From assembly GCA_045863055.1 (NCBI GenBank), contig BTUW01000020.1:25495-89494 (forward strand): 64,000 nt of DNA. Direction: 5' to 3'. A program made the translations under genes and the position numbers. Below, piece by piece: positions 26,753 through 34,876 of the stretch. The notes below the pieces were generated by a model. It was not told the DNA's origin. It was given only the letters and a program-made list of their open reading frames with translations, and ran no database searches. Each line of letters begins with the position of its first letter. The first letter of the stretch is position 1. The DNA comes from UTCHB3 sp008363265 (GTDB taxonomy: Bacteria > Bacteroidota > Ignavibacteria > Ignavibacteriales > Ignavibacteriaceae).

Positions 26753-27544
26753 CTACTCTTTTCCCAGAATAAAAACGATCTCGTTCGGGAAATTTAGTGT
26801 TACCTTTCTGATCACTCTATTCATGGTGATCGCCTCAACGAAACCGGTGTAGTTTTCCTCCATCCCTTTCTCCCTTCCCCCTATCGACTTAAGTGGAAAC
26901 GAAACAACAACGAAAGCGGCTTTCAGCGCTTGATCCAGGATTTTTTTTGCGCTCCCTTTTTCCTGTCGCTCAATGCATGAAAGCGTCTTGAAAAGAAAGA
27001 CCGCGTCGAACTGACCCGCGTCGAACGGCTCGCTCAGGAGGTCCCTGTTCTCGCTCTGAAAATTGTCAAGACCACTTGCCGCGAAAAAACCATTTAATGC
27101 TTCATTCAGCACCACATCAATGTCAGAACAGCGGTAGAGTTCGATCCTCTCCTTAAAGATGCCGGCAGAGAAGGGATTGTATCCGCATGCGGCATCATAG
27201 ATCCTGAACCTTTTTTCCGGCGGCCCCAGCTCCGCGAATATCCGGTCGTAAAACTCGCTGTAAAAACCCATCCTCTCGGCGGTTGAGACATGCGATGTGA
27301 GAATAAATTGTATCCTCTCATCACTCCAACCCTTTTCGCCAAGTCCCTTTACACCGTCGCCAAAGTAAGCCCCGTACATCTGATGGAGCTTCTTTTTAGC
27401 ATTCTTCTCGATCTCTTTCTCTTTTCCGAAGCGCTCAGCCATCATTCGCGCGATCCGGATTATCGTTCCTTCGTAAACATTCGAGTATTTGCCCGATCGG
27501 CGGATAGACTCAACTATCCGGGCAATCACTTCATCCCTGTTCAT
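26753..27544 (-). CDS. Arm/Rmt (FmrO)-family 16S rRNA m7G1405 methyltransferase homologue 1
   Basis: 263 residues with end-to-end resemblance to ArmA, RmtB and Sgm, which methylate N7 of 16S G1405 and block 4,6-linked aminoglycosides. N-terminal helical domain: SGKYSNVYEGTIIRIA and AKKKLHQMYGAYFG. Then HVSTAERMGFYSEFYDRIF. SAM site: IYDAACGYNPFSAGIF. Active region: FDAVFLFKTLSCIERQ, where Lys and Glu match the conserved TLLLKTLPCLE of the family. C-terminal signature: SFPLKSIGGREKGMEENY. The ATG overlaps the tgt stop by 14 nt, so it is the last gene of an RNA-modification operon. Family membership is from memory of the sequences; activity and target are inferred. Confidence 0.85.
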   Translation of the reverse strand: MNRDEVIARIVESIRRSGKYSNVYEGTIIRIARMMAERFGKEKEIEKNAKKKLHQMYGAYFGDGVKGLGEKGWSDERIQFILTSHVSTAERMGFYSEFYDRIFAELGPPEKRFRIYDAACGYNPFSAGIFKERIELYRCSDIDVVLNEALNGFFAASGLDNFQSENRDLLSEPFDAGQFDAVFLFKTLSCIERQEKGSAKKILDQALKAAFVVVSFPLKSIGGREKGMEENYTGFVEAITMNRVIRKVTLNFPNEIVFILGKE

Positions 27545-28628
27545 CGATCTCCCTTATCTTGTCGATGAGCCGTGTGTAAAACCGGAGATTGTGAATTGTC
27601 GCCAGACGGTTCGCGAGCGTGTCATTTATCCGGAACAGGTGGTGCAGATAGCTCCTCGAGTGGTTCCTGCATGTATGACAGTCGCAACCCTGTTCGATCG
27701 GCCCAAAGTCCTTTATGTGTATCTCATCCTGCATGTAGATATATTTGTAAAGATCACCGGAAAGGTCATCTTTTGTAATAATTCCTTCGTAATCCCTGAA
27801 AGTGTAGAGCCGTTTGTGTCTGGCGTCCCGGGTGGGGATGACACAGTCGAAAATTTCATACCCGGCAAGGTATGCCCTCACAAGATTCTCAGGTTTCCCT
27901 ATCCCAAGGGCGTGCTTGGGATAACCGGGTCCGATAAGTTCTGCCACATAGCCTACCATATCGAGGAGTTTCCCCTCGTCATCTATCGGCCATCCGCCGA
28001 AACCGTATCCGTCGAAACCGATCTCCAAAAGCCCTTCGGCGCATTTTTTTCTAAGTTCTTTGCTGTTTCCCCCCTGAACCACGCCGAAAATAAGGGGCCG
28101 ATCTTCATCCTTTATTTTCCTGATCTTAAGCTGATTTTCATACTCTTTTTTGCATCTTTTTGCCCATTTTACTGTGAGATCAACGCTTTCCTCCTGAACC
28201 TCGTCAGGCGCGCTGGGGTGGGTACAGTAGTCGAGACAGTAGATAATGTCGGCACCGATCTTGAACTGATACTGTATACACTTCTCCGGGGTGAGTGTGC
28301 TCTTCTCTTTTTCGTTTTCAAGGCGGTAAGTGAAACCGTCTTTATGGATCGTTCCTGCTTTCGACTCGGTGATGAGGGAGTAAACCTGAAAACCTCCCGA
28401 GTCGGAGATCACGGGTCGTTTGAAGTTCATAAAACCGTGGATGCCGCCGGCGCCGTTTACGGTCGAAAGCCCCGGCTTGGTTGTAAGATGAAGCGTGTTA
28501 ACTACGATAGCTTCGATACCGCATTCTTTAAGATCGGCAGAATCGACACTTCTGACGATGCCACGGGTACCGTCGGGAAGGAAGACGGGAAATTTCAGTT
28601 CACCAGATCTGGTTTTAAGACTCTTCAT
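27531..28628 (-). CDS. tgt: tRNA-guanine transglycosylase family enzyme, divergent paralogue type
   Basis: 365-residue TIM-barrel base-exchange enzyme. Conserved: ISDSGGFQVYSL (substrate Asp), GVVQGG (Gln), nucleophile Asp in IFDCVIPTRDARHKR, and the zinc site CDCHTCRNHSRSYLHHLFR. The segment that contacts the 7-deazaguanine base in queuosine-type TGT, GGLAVGE, reads GGWPIDD, and LDYCTHP replaces the usual ALDEC/FDDCT stretch. The enzyme therefore belongs to a variant subgroup whose inserted base may differ. It overlaps rsmI by 14 nt upstream and the Arm/Rmt-like gene by 14 nt downstream, so its product is made together with 16S rRNA-modifying enzymes. Confidence 0.88.
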   Translation of the reverse strand: MKSLKTRSGELKFPVFLPDGTRGIVRSVDSADLKECGIEAIVVNTLHLTTKPGLSTVNGAGGIHGFMNFKRPVISDSGGFQVYSLITESKAGTIHKDGFTYRLENEKEKSTLTPEKCIQYQFKIGADIIYCLDYCTHPSAPDEVQEESVDLTVKWAKRCKKEYENQLKIRKIKDEDRPLIFGVVQGGNSKELRKKCAEGLLEIGFDGYGFGGWPIDDEGKLLDMVGYVAELIGPGYPKHALGIGKPENLVRAYLAGYEIFDCVIPTRDARHKRLYTFRDYEGIITKDDLSGDLYKYIYMQDEIHIKDFGPIEQGCDCHTCRNHSRSYLHHLFRINDTLANRLATIHNLRFYTRLIDKIREIDEQG

Positions 28629-29433
28629 CGCTCTCCTTCATCATCTGTTTTTTTCTGTATTTTGATACCCTTTCCTCTCCAGTACCGGATTCTTCAATGG
28701 ATTCGGAATTGTCGCTTTCCTCGCCCCGGGTGCCTTCGATCAATACTGTTATCTCACCTCTGAGGTCGGTGTTCTCCAGTATTGCAGGCATTTCCTCCAG
28801 CCCGGCTCTTACTATGGTCTCAAACTTCTTTGTCAGTTCAATACAGACAACCGACTTTCTGTCACCCAGCACTTCAAAAGCTGACTCGATTGTTTTTACT
28901 ATCCTGTGCTTCGATTCAAAAAATATCAGCGTGTGAGGAGCGGACTTTTCATCCTCGAAGAATTTCTTCCTTTTCCCCTCTTTTCTTGGCGGAAACCCCT
29001 TAAATGTATAACTTGAAGAGGGCAATCCCGAAGCAACCAAGGCAGTTTGTACTGCTGAAGGCCCGGGACAAACTTCCACCCTAAAACCTTCCTCAACCGC
29101 GCGGGATACAGCCCTGTATCCGGGATCACTGACTCCGGGCATACCGGCATCGGATACCAGCCCCACTTCAATCCCGCTACGGAGAAGTTCAATTATTTTT
29201 TCCGCGGCGTGCTCTTCATTATGCTCATGATAAGAAAAAAGGCGGGCTGTCGTTTCAACTTCCAGTTTTTGGAGGAGTGATCTGGTGGTCCTTGTGTCTT
29301 CACACGCGAGATACTTCAATTCCTTTAACAGCCTGAGGCTCCTTAGTGTAATATCCTCAAGGTTACCTATCGGTGTGGCGATAACATAAAGTACACCCTC
29401 ACCTGCAACATTTGCCGTGTGGTCGTGCTTCAC
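28615..29433 (-). CDS. rsmI: 16S rRNA 2'-O-ribose C1402 methyltransferase
   Basis: Methylates the 2'-OH of C1402 in the 16S decoding region using SAM. The tetrapyrrole-methylase-like fold is clear: VLYVIATPIGNLEDITLRSL at about 14-33, LACEDTRTTRSLL, FSYHEHNE, GLVSDAGMPGVSDPGY, CPGPSAVQTALVASGLPS and YTFKGFPPRKEGKRKKF. The start is GTG at 29433, overlapping the stop of the upstream Arm/Rmt-like gene by GTGA, which implies coupled translation. The last 40 or so residues are acidic and Ser/Glu-rich with a basic tip, beyond the usual family end. Its 3' end overlaps the tgt start. Confidence 0.95.
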   Translation of the reverse strand: MKHDHTANVAGEGVLYVIATPIGNLEDITLRSLRLLKELKYLACEDTRTTRSLLQKLEVETTARLFSYHEHNEEHAAEKIIELLRSGIEVGLVSDAGMPGVSDPGYRAVSRAVEEGFRVEVCPGPSAVQTALVASGLPSSSYTFKGFPPRKEGKRKKFFEDEKSAPHTLIFFESKHRIVKTIESAFEVLGDRKSVVCIELTKKFETIVRAGLEEMPAILENTDLRGEITVLIEGTRGEESDNSESIEESGTGEERVSKYRKKQMMKESDEES

Positions 29434-30251
29434 GGCTGCACCCTCTCACCGGTTTTATCCACCAGAACCACAACTTCATTTTCAAATTCAATGTAGTCTA
29501 GCCTCCAGCCATGCTCTTCCGCCCCCCGCTTTAGATCCTCCTCGTGATTGCCGAGGATGTCAGTCTTTTTGGCCACGAGGTTGAGAGTGGGGAATGATAT
29601 TAAAACCTTTTTCGCCGGAACGCTCTTCACCACTTCAAGCCCCGCACCTGACAGACGGTGCTCGAGACAGTAGTACATCTTGAACAGAAATGCCACATCA
29701 ACGGGGAATTCGGGAGGGTCGGTGTATATGTCGCGCTGAATTCCGAGCGGCTCCAGCCCTTCAAGTCCAAAATAGAAGTTTATCAGGTCGATGAACTGCT
29801 CGTTAACATCGTAGGAGTAGAATTTTACTGAGGTATCGAGCCCCATCCACCTGAACGACAGGGGGTTCAGGGCGCAGGCGAGATCGGCAACTGAGTCAGG
29901 CTTTCCCGTCGCCTCAAAAAGCCGGCGGTAGTAGTCATCGAGCAACTGGTTCCGCTCCCTGGTGGATGAGTGCTTCGTAAAGATCGACCAGCACACTTCT
30001 CGTATCTGTGCGTCATCATTCTCTTTGAAAGCCTCAGCGAGGGCTTCTTTCACTTTCTTGTAGTTGGGCTCGCCAAGGTACTCCGCCCGTATACGGTGGA
30101 GTTTTTTCTTTGCAGTCTCTTCAGCTATCTTGAGACTTTTATGCCTCTCGAGCTCTTTTACGAGTACATCCCTGATAGTTTCTTCAAGGATGATCTTGTA
30201 CTTCTTCGATGCTTTAATCTTCTTTACAATTTCTTCTATCTTTTGGTCCAT
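29430..30251 (-). CDS. Arm/Rmt (FmrO)-family methyltransferase homologue 2, altered motifs
   Basis: 273 residues, closest in layout to actinomycete enzymes such as Sgm: KASKKYKIILEETIRDVL, AKKKLHRIRAEYLG, FTKHSSTRERNQLLDDYYRR, SVADLACALNPLSFRWMGL, VAFLFKMYYCLEHR, KKVLISFPTLNLV. The Lys and Glu of the active region are kept. Two changes stand out: the SAM motif reads ACALNP instead of ACGLNP, and the C-terminal GG-(K/R)-x-KGM-x2-NY signature, present in homologue 1, is replaced by AKKTDILGNHEEDLK. It may have another target base, bind RNA without catalysis, or partner homologue 1. It overlaps rsmI by 4 nt and follows the cold-shock-like gene by 48 nt. Confidence 0.82.
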   Translation of the reverse strand: MDQKIEEIVKKIKASKKYKIILEETIRDVLVKELERHKSLKIAEETAKKKLHRIRAEYLGEPNYKKVKEALAEAFKENDDAQIREVCWSIFTKHSSTRERNQLLDDYYRRLFEATGKPDSVADLACALNPLSFRWMGLDTSVKFYSYDVNEQFIDLINFYFGLEGLEPLGIQRDIYTDPPEFPVDVAFLFKMYYCLEHRLSGAGLEVVKSVPAKKVLISFPTLNLVAKKTDILGNHEEDLKRGAEEHGWRLDYIEFENEVVVLVDKTGERVQP

Positions 30252-30299
30252 TTACAGTCTCTTGTCGATCAGTCGCGCCCACGGTATTCCACCGGGTGA

Positions 30300-30860
30300 T
30301 CACTCGATCGTGTTTTTGTGCTCAGTCTCCGCGTTACGAATTTCATCATACCAAAACGGCTTTTGCGCTTGTTTCTCAATCTCATCGAGTTTCAGGTTCT
30401 TCAGCAGGACCCCCCTTTCCTCATTTGTTAACCAGGGAAGAATTGTGGTAGGAAGGTTAAGAATTTTAGCTGAACCCAGTATTCTTTCCACCACTTGAGG
30501 GAAGAGGTAGTTCAACTGCTTCAGTTCACCGAAAACGAAGAGGAGATCATAAAGATTCGTGCTGCCTTCCTCAAACTCCCTTACCAGTGCTTCCACCAGA
30601 CCCGGTATCTTCGCAACAGGTATCTCCCGTACTTCATACCAGATCTCATCAACTTTCCTTCTTCCATCGGGCTTTTCCTTGGAAGTGAAAAACAGAAAGA
30701 AATCCCCTCGCTTCAGCTTTGTAAGCTTGGCCAGCAGCTCTTCCTTCTTGATCTGTGAAAAATGGAAGAAAACATCGTTCCGGTAATGCTGACTTTTCAG
30801 GAAGCCGTAACCTTTTTCATCTATCTTCTTTACTCTGCAAAAATCAACCGGTTCGACCAT
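30300..30860 (-). CDS. Cold-shock-domain RNA-binding protein with C-terminal extension
   Basis: 186 residues. The first 65 or so look like a cold-shock/S1-type OB fold: FCRVKKIDEKGYGFLKSQ (the KGYGFL stretch corresponds to the RNP1 region GFGFI), then DVFFHFSQIKKEEL, matching the DVFVHFS RNP2 motif. The remaining 120 residues are helical and unrecognised. It would bind single-stranded RNA or DNA. It starts 4 nt after the NMT1-sensor kinase and leads into the RNA-modification genes, so it may present rRNA or be co-induced with them. No signal peptide. Confidence 0.75.
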   Translation of the reverse strand: MVEPVDFCRVKKIDEKGYGFLKSQHYRNDVFFHFSQIKKEELLAKLTKLKRGDFFLFFTSKEKPDGRRKVDEIWYEVREIPVAKIPGLVEALVREFEEGSTNLYDLLFVFGELKQLNYLFPQVVERILGSAKILNLPTTILPWLTNEERGVLLKNLKLDEIEKQAQKPFWYDEIRNAETEHKNTIE

Positions 30861-30864
30861 TACC

Positions 30865-33057
30865 CTACCCCGCTGTCACTGATGGTATTGTGAAATAAAA
30901 ATCACTCCCTTTTCCTTCAACACTCTCAACGCCGATGCGGCCACCGTGTTTTTCAACAAATTCCTTGCAGAGAAGGAGTCCGAGTCCTGTGCTGCTCTCC
31001 CCTTCGGTGCCGGTCCGCCCGGTTTTCTCTTCGATCGAAAAAAGGCCTCCCACCAGATCTGGTGGAATTCCAATACCGTTGTCTTTCACCCGCACTTCTG
31101 TCATTCCGTTTTCATGATGTCCCAGGAGTTCGACCTTTCCTCCCTTGGCTGTGAATTTAACCGCGTTGGTAAGAAGGTTCAGGATCACCGAGCCGATCAT
31201 CTTGCGGTCGGCGAGTATCGTGGTACCGGGTTCAACAGCCAGATCAAGCGTGATGTCTTTAATTTCAGCCTGACTCCTCACGATCGATATTTTCTCACCC
31301 GCGATGGTTTTCAGATCGATCATCTCAGGGTCATACTCCATCTGCCCCCGCTTGAATCTGGCCCAGTCGAGCAGTTCGTTCAGCAAAATGTAGGTTTTTT
31401 CTGAAATGCCCCTCAGGTTTCCTGCCATCTTCCTGATCTCTTCCTGCGAGAGGTGCTCAATGTCTTCCTCAAGAATGGTGGTAAGATTAAGCAGCCCCAT
31501 GAATGGATTGCGAAGATCATGGGCTATGATCGAGAAAAACCGGTCTTTTTCCTTGTTCAGTTCTTTAAGGGCAGCGTTCTGTTCCTCGATGAGTTTGGTG
31601 CTCTCTTTCCTCTCGGTGATGTCTCTTGATATCGTCAGCATTCTGTGTGGGACACCTTTGGCATCAGGGATCAGTTCAGCATTCGACTCTACTTCAAGTA
31701 TTGTCCCGTCTCCCCTCAGAATTTTGTACTCTGCAGGCCCTGTTCTTATCCCATTCATTAAAAGTCCGATCTTCTCAATGGCTCTCGCTCTGTCATCGGG
31801 ATGGATGAAATCCATTAATTGCCTGCCGAACACCTCTTCGTCTGAGACATATCTGTAGAGCAGGTTAACAATTGGAGAGATCATAACTACACGGCCGGTC
31901 ATATCGGTGATCACTATGGGATCCGGGGAGGCATCCATGAGTGAACGGTAAAGCAACTCGCTCTCCGCGAGTTCAGCGGTCAGCTTTTGGTTGATCGCCA
32001 ACTCTTGAATATACCTCTTTCTTGAACGGTAGATCACAAAGAAGATCAACCATGAAACCAGAATTATTGCTCCACCGCCTGTTATTATCCCCCATGGAAG
32101 CGGCTGCCCTTCGGTATAATCGGTGTAAAGCATCCCGTCGATCGTGAGATCATCCTTCACAATATTTGCCTTCTTGTAAATGGCAAGGATCGACTCCCAT
32201 CTTCCCCTGCTGAAATAACCGGGCTCGACTACATCGGTTAAAAGATGATCCCTCATCTGAGAGGCTTCAAACTTGAGGTGATCCCGGGTCTTTCTTTTGG
32301 AATACTTCGCCAGTATAATATCAATTATTTCGTCACTGTTCGCCATCGCGTACCTCCACCCTTTAACGGAGGCCCGCCTGAACTTTTCAACCAGTTCAGG
32401 ATCCTCCTCCATCAGCCTCCCGGAAGTGTAGAGGACATCACCGTAAAAATCGATGTTTGCCGATCTTCCGTTGAAAAGGGTGTACTTAAACCCCGCCTTG
32501 TCCAGTTCGTAAAGCTCATCGGTGATATAGACTGTGGTCGCGTCCACCTTGCCTGTGAGAAGATATTCAATACTGTAATTGTGTTTGATCCTCGTAAAAC
32601 TGTTGGCAGGTAGCCCCTCACTCGCCAGGTAGGTCAGCAGACCCCCTTCATAATCCTCGATCGCAATCTTCTTTCCCTTGAGGTGGTGTACATGCGTAAT
32701 ACCCGCTTTCAGTGAAGCTGCCAGAACCAGTGGCGAATGCTGAAATATTGCCGCGAGAACCACGGGATCCCTTCCCTTGTCTTTCATAAGGATCACATCC
32801 GTATTGCTCACGCCGAACTCTGCCCTCCCGTCGAACACAGCATCAGCCGACCTGCTGTTTTCATCATACTCAAGCAGTTTGACATCAAGGCCCTCCGCCG
32901 CATAAAATCCCTTCTCGATCGCGGCATAATAGCCGGCAAACTGGAACTGGTGCAACCACTTCAGCTGGAGTGTTACTTTCCTCAGTCCCGGTGTCTGCGC
33001 CATCGTTATGACAGACAGCAGGAGAAGCATGTTAAGCACTGTAAACAGCTTTTTCAA
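30865..33057 (-). CDS. Sensor kinase with NMT1/THI5-like extracytoplasmic binding domain
   Basis: 730 residues. Signal peptide (MKKLFTVLNMLLLLSVITMA) followed by a periplasmic solute-binding domain (about 28-300) of the NMT1/THI5 type, starting LQLKWLHQFQFAGYYAAIEK, and a membrane segment at about 325-348 (WGIITGGGAIILVSWLIFFV). PAS at about 370-490, HisKA with His in FFSIIAHDLRNPFMGLL, and HATPase_c with NLLTNAVKFTAKGG and DNGIGIPPD follow. Related binding domains carry thiamine-pyrimidine, riboflavin or sulfonate precursors; the ligand here is unknown. First gene of the six-gene run into the RNA-modification enzymes, which may be fortuitous or may tie that operon to nutrient sensing. Confidence 0.9.
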   Translation of the reverse strand: MKKLFTVLNMLLLLSVITMAQTPGLRKVTLQLKWLHQFQFAGYYAAIEKGFYAAEGLDVKLLEYDENSRSADAVFDGRAEFGVSNTDVILMKDKGRDPVVLAAIFQHSPLVLAASLKAGITHVHHLKGKKIAIEDYEGGLLTYLASEGLPANSFTRIKHNYSIEYLLTGKVDATTVYITDELYELDKAGFKYTLFNGRSANIDFYGDVLYTSGRLMEEDPELVEKFRRASVKGWRYAMANSDEIIDIILAKYSKRKTRDHLKFEASQMRDHLLTDVVEPGYFSRGRWESILAIYKKANIVKDDLTIDGMLYTDYTEGQPLPWGIITGGGAIILVSWLIFFVIYRSRKRYIQELAINQKLTAELAESELLYRSLMDASPDPIVITDMTGRVVMISPIVNLLYRYVSDEEVFGRQLMDFIHPDDRARAIEKIGLLMNGIRTGPAEYKILRGDGTILEVESNAELIPDAKGVPHRMLTISRDITERKESTKLIEEQNAALKELNKEKDRFFSIIAHDLRNPFMGLLNLTTILEEDIEHLSQEEIRKMAGNLRGISEKTYILLNELLDWARFKRGQMEYDPEMIDLKTIAGEKISIVRSQAEIKDITLDLAVEPGTTILADRKMIGSVILNLLTNAVKFTAKGGKVELLGHHENGMTEVRVKDNGIGIPPDLVGGLFSIEEKTGRTGTEGESSTGLGLLLCKEFVEKHGGRIGVESVEGKGSDFYFTIPSVTAG

Positions 33058-33200
33058 TTTATCTCATTCCGGTTCAAATTATGAGGGTCTAATTTAAACA
33101 ATTATTTAATAATTGTTCACTGTAAATAGACGATCGTGAAAAAATAACGCTAATATCCACTATGAATGAATTTCCTTAAATAATAATACTGCAAATGGAT

Positions 33201-33208
33201 TATATTTG
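33201..33208 (+). promoter_or_regulatory. Predicted -7 element upstream of the SRPBCC gene
   Basis: TATATTTG matches the Bacteroidota -7 consensus TAnnTTTG exactly, 41 nt before the ATG at 33249. No convincing TTTG lies 19-21 nt upstream, so this is a partial match in an AT-rich divergent gap. Confidence 0.4.
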
Positions 33209-33248
33209 TAATGTTTAATCGTTTTCCCTTCATCAACCGAGGTATGAA

Positions 33249-33692
33249 ATGAAATTCACCTGCGAGATCGAGATAGGTCTGCCTGTCTCCAGAGTTGTCG
33301 AACTTTTTGACAACATCGACAATCTAAAGCACTGGCAACCGGGATTAGTCAGTTTCGATTCCCTCAGTGGCACACCCGGCCAGCCCGGGGCAAAATCGCG
33401 CCTGAAGTATATCATGGGGAAAAGGGAGATCGAAATGATCGAAACCATCACAGTGCGCAACCTGCCCCATGAGTTTTCAGGCACTTATGAGGCCAAAGGT
33501 GTCTGGAATGAGACAAAGAACTTCTTCATTCCCCTTGATGAGAACCGTACCCTTTACAAAACCGAAAATGAATTTAGAATGAGCGGTTTTATGAAGATCA
33601 TCGCGTTCCTGATGCCGGGGGCATTTAAAAAGGAAAGCATGAAGTACCTTGTGCAGTTCAAGGAGTTCGCTGAAAAGGCAGGTCCCGCTTAG
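33249..33692 (+). CDS. SRPBCC-fold (START/polyketide-cyclase-like) protein
   Basis: 147 residues with the helix-grip fold pattern. It opens KFTCEIEIGLPVSRVVELFD, continues NLKHWQPGLVSFDSLSG, and ends with the long C-terminal helix KKESMKYLVQFKEFAEKA. Such proteins bind hydrophobic ligands in a central cavity; no catalytic residues can be assigned. No signal peptide, so cytoplasmic. An ATG 5 nt upstream runs into a stop after two codons (ATGAAATGA), so 33249 is the start. It precedes the MDR oxidoreductase by 111 nt on the same strand, with no terminator obvious between them. Confidence 0.8.
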   Translation: MKFTCEIEIGLPVSRVVELFDNIDNLKHWQPGLVSFDSLSGTPGQPGAKSRLKYIMGKREIEMIETITVRNLPHEFSGTYEAKGVWNETKNFFIPLDENRTLYKTENEFRMSGFMKIIAFLMPGAFKKESMKYLVQFKEFAEKAGPA

Positions 33693-33803
33693 ACCGTCAA
33701 TAAATCTTTTCCGACCGTTCATCATGGCGACCGGTCTGCTTCCCGGCTCATTGAATAAATTATCGAACTTCTTTTTTCCAACTATAATAACAGGAGTTTA
33801 ATA

Positions 33804-34766
33804 ATGCGTACAGTGATCTACGAAAAATATGGCGGGCCGGAGGTCTTAAAGATAGTCGAGGCACCGGTGCCTTCGATAAATGAAAATGAGATACTTGTTA
33901 AAGTTGCGGCAACAACTGTAACCCTGGCTGATGTACGCCTCAGAAAGGCCGACCCCTGGGCTGTAAAACTGATGAATGGCTTCCCCTCACCCAGGAACAA
34001 GGTACTCGGTCAGGAGTTCTCAGGTACCGTCGAAGCCATTGGGGGTGCCGTAACCAAATTCAAAGTTGGCGATGAGGTCTTTGGTACCACAGGCATGAAG
34101 ATGAAAACGCACGCGGAATACATTACCATCCCTGAAACAGGTACTGTGCTGTTGAAACCGGAAAATATAGACCACCCTACTGCCGCTTCCACCCCTTTTG
34201 GCGCCATGACATCACTTCATTTTCTGAGGAAAGGAAAAACCGGACCGGGTAAGAAAATATTGATATATGGTGCCTCCGGGAACCTTGGCTCCGCAGCGGT
34301 ACAACTTGCGGTTGCACTGGGGGCCGATGTTTATGGAGTTTGCAGCGGCCGAAACCAGGAACTGGTGTCATCTCTTGGTGCTTCGATGGTGATCGACTAC
34401 GAGAAGGAAAGTATCGGCAAATTCACCGACCATTTTGATATTATCTACGATACAGTTGGGAAAAGCCCTTTCGATCTCTCTGTAAAAGCACTGAAAAAGG
34501 GAGGATACTACCTCCGCGCTGTTCACTTTGCTCCGCGTGTGGTATTTCAGGGCGTATTCGAAAACCTGAAAGGAAAAGTAAAGGTCGTCGGGGGTACATA
34601 TTTTGATTCACTTGCCGAGCTTGAGCATATCTGCGATCTTCTCTCAGCCGGAAAACTTAAACCCGTGATCGATTCCCGCTTTCCTCTCTCCCGAATCGCT
34701 GATGCCCACCGGCTGGCTGAATCGGGCCACAAAAGAGGTAGTGTCGTGGTTCTGCCTTCAGAGTAG
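33804..34766 (+). CDS. Zinc-free MDR oxidoreductase (quinone reductase-like)
   Basis: 320-residue medium-chain dehydrogenase. The N-terminal GroES-like domain includes MRTVIYEKYGGPEVLKIVEA and KVLGQEFSGTVEAIGGAVTKF; the Rossmann domain has ILIYGASGNLGSAAVQLAVA around residue 150. The catalytic-zinc Cys/His pattern of alcohol dehydrogenases is absent, and a structural-zinc four-Cys loop is also absent, which places it with the NADPH:quinone reductase/enoyl reductase group. CSGRNQELV suggests NADP(H). Strong ribosome site ACAGGAGTTTAATA before the ATG. Substrate not predictable. Confidence 0.92.
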   Translation: MRTVIYEKYGGPEVLKIVEAPVPSINENEILVKVAATTVTLADVRLRKADPWAVKLMNGFPSPRNKVLGQEFSGTVEAIGGAVTKFKVGDEVFGTTGMKMKTHAEYITIPETGTVLLKPENIDHPTAASTPFGAMTSLHFLRKGKTGPGKKILIYGASGNLGSAAVQLAVALGADVYGVCSGRNQELVSSLGASMVIDYEKESIGKFTDHFDIIYDTVGKSPFDLSVKALKKGGYYLRAVHFAPRVVFQGVFENLKGKVKVVGGTYFDSLAELEHICDLLSAGKLKPVIDSRFPLSRIADAHRLAESGHKRGSVVVLPSE

Positions 34767-34876
34767 ACTTGTGGATATTTTACTTCAATTTCGTTGAATT
34801 CAACCCGTAGGTTTTTCATTTTATTTTTTCTTTAGTATATTGCGGTCCAACCAATCACTATTAACGGAGAAAAAGC

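Noticed and set aside
27489..28763. A 424-codon open frame on the plus strand opposite the tgt-like gene
   Set aside because: It lies antisense to a well-supported enzyme with all catalytic motifs, has no ribosome site, and its protein has no recognisable motif; a codon-bias shadow.
26753..30251. Acquired aminoglycoside-resistance island
   Set aside because: No transposase, integron or plasmid gene nearby, base composition looks like the surroundings, and the genes overlap housekeeping rsmI and tgt; a native operon is the better reading.
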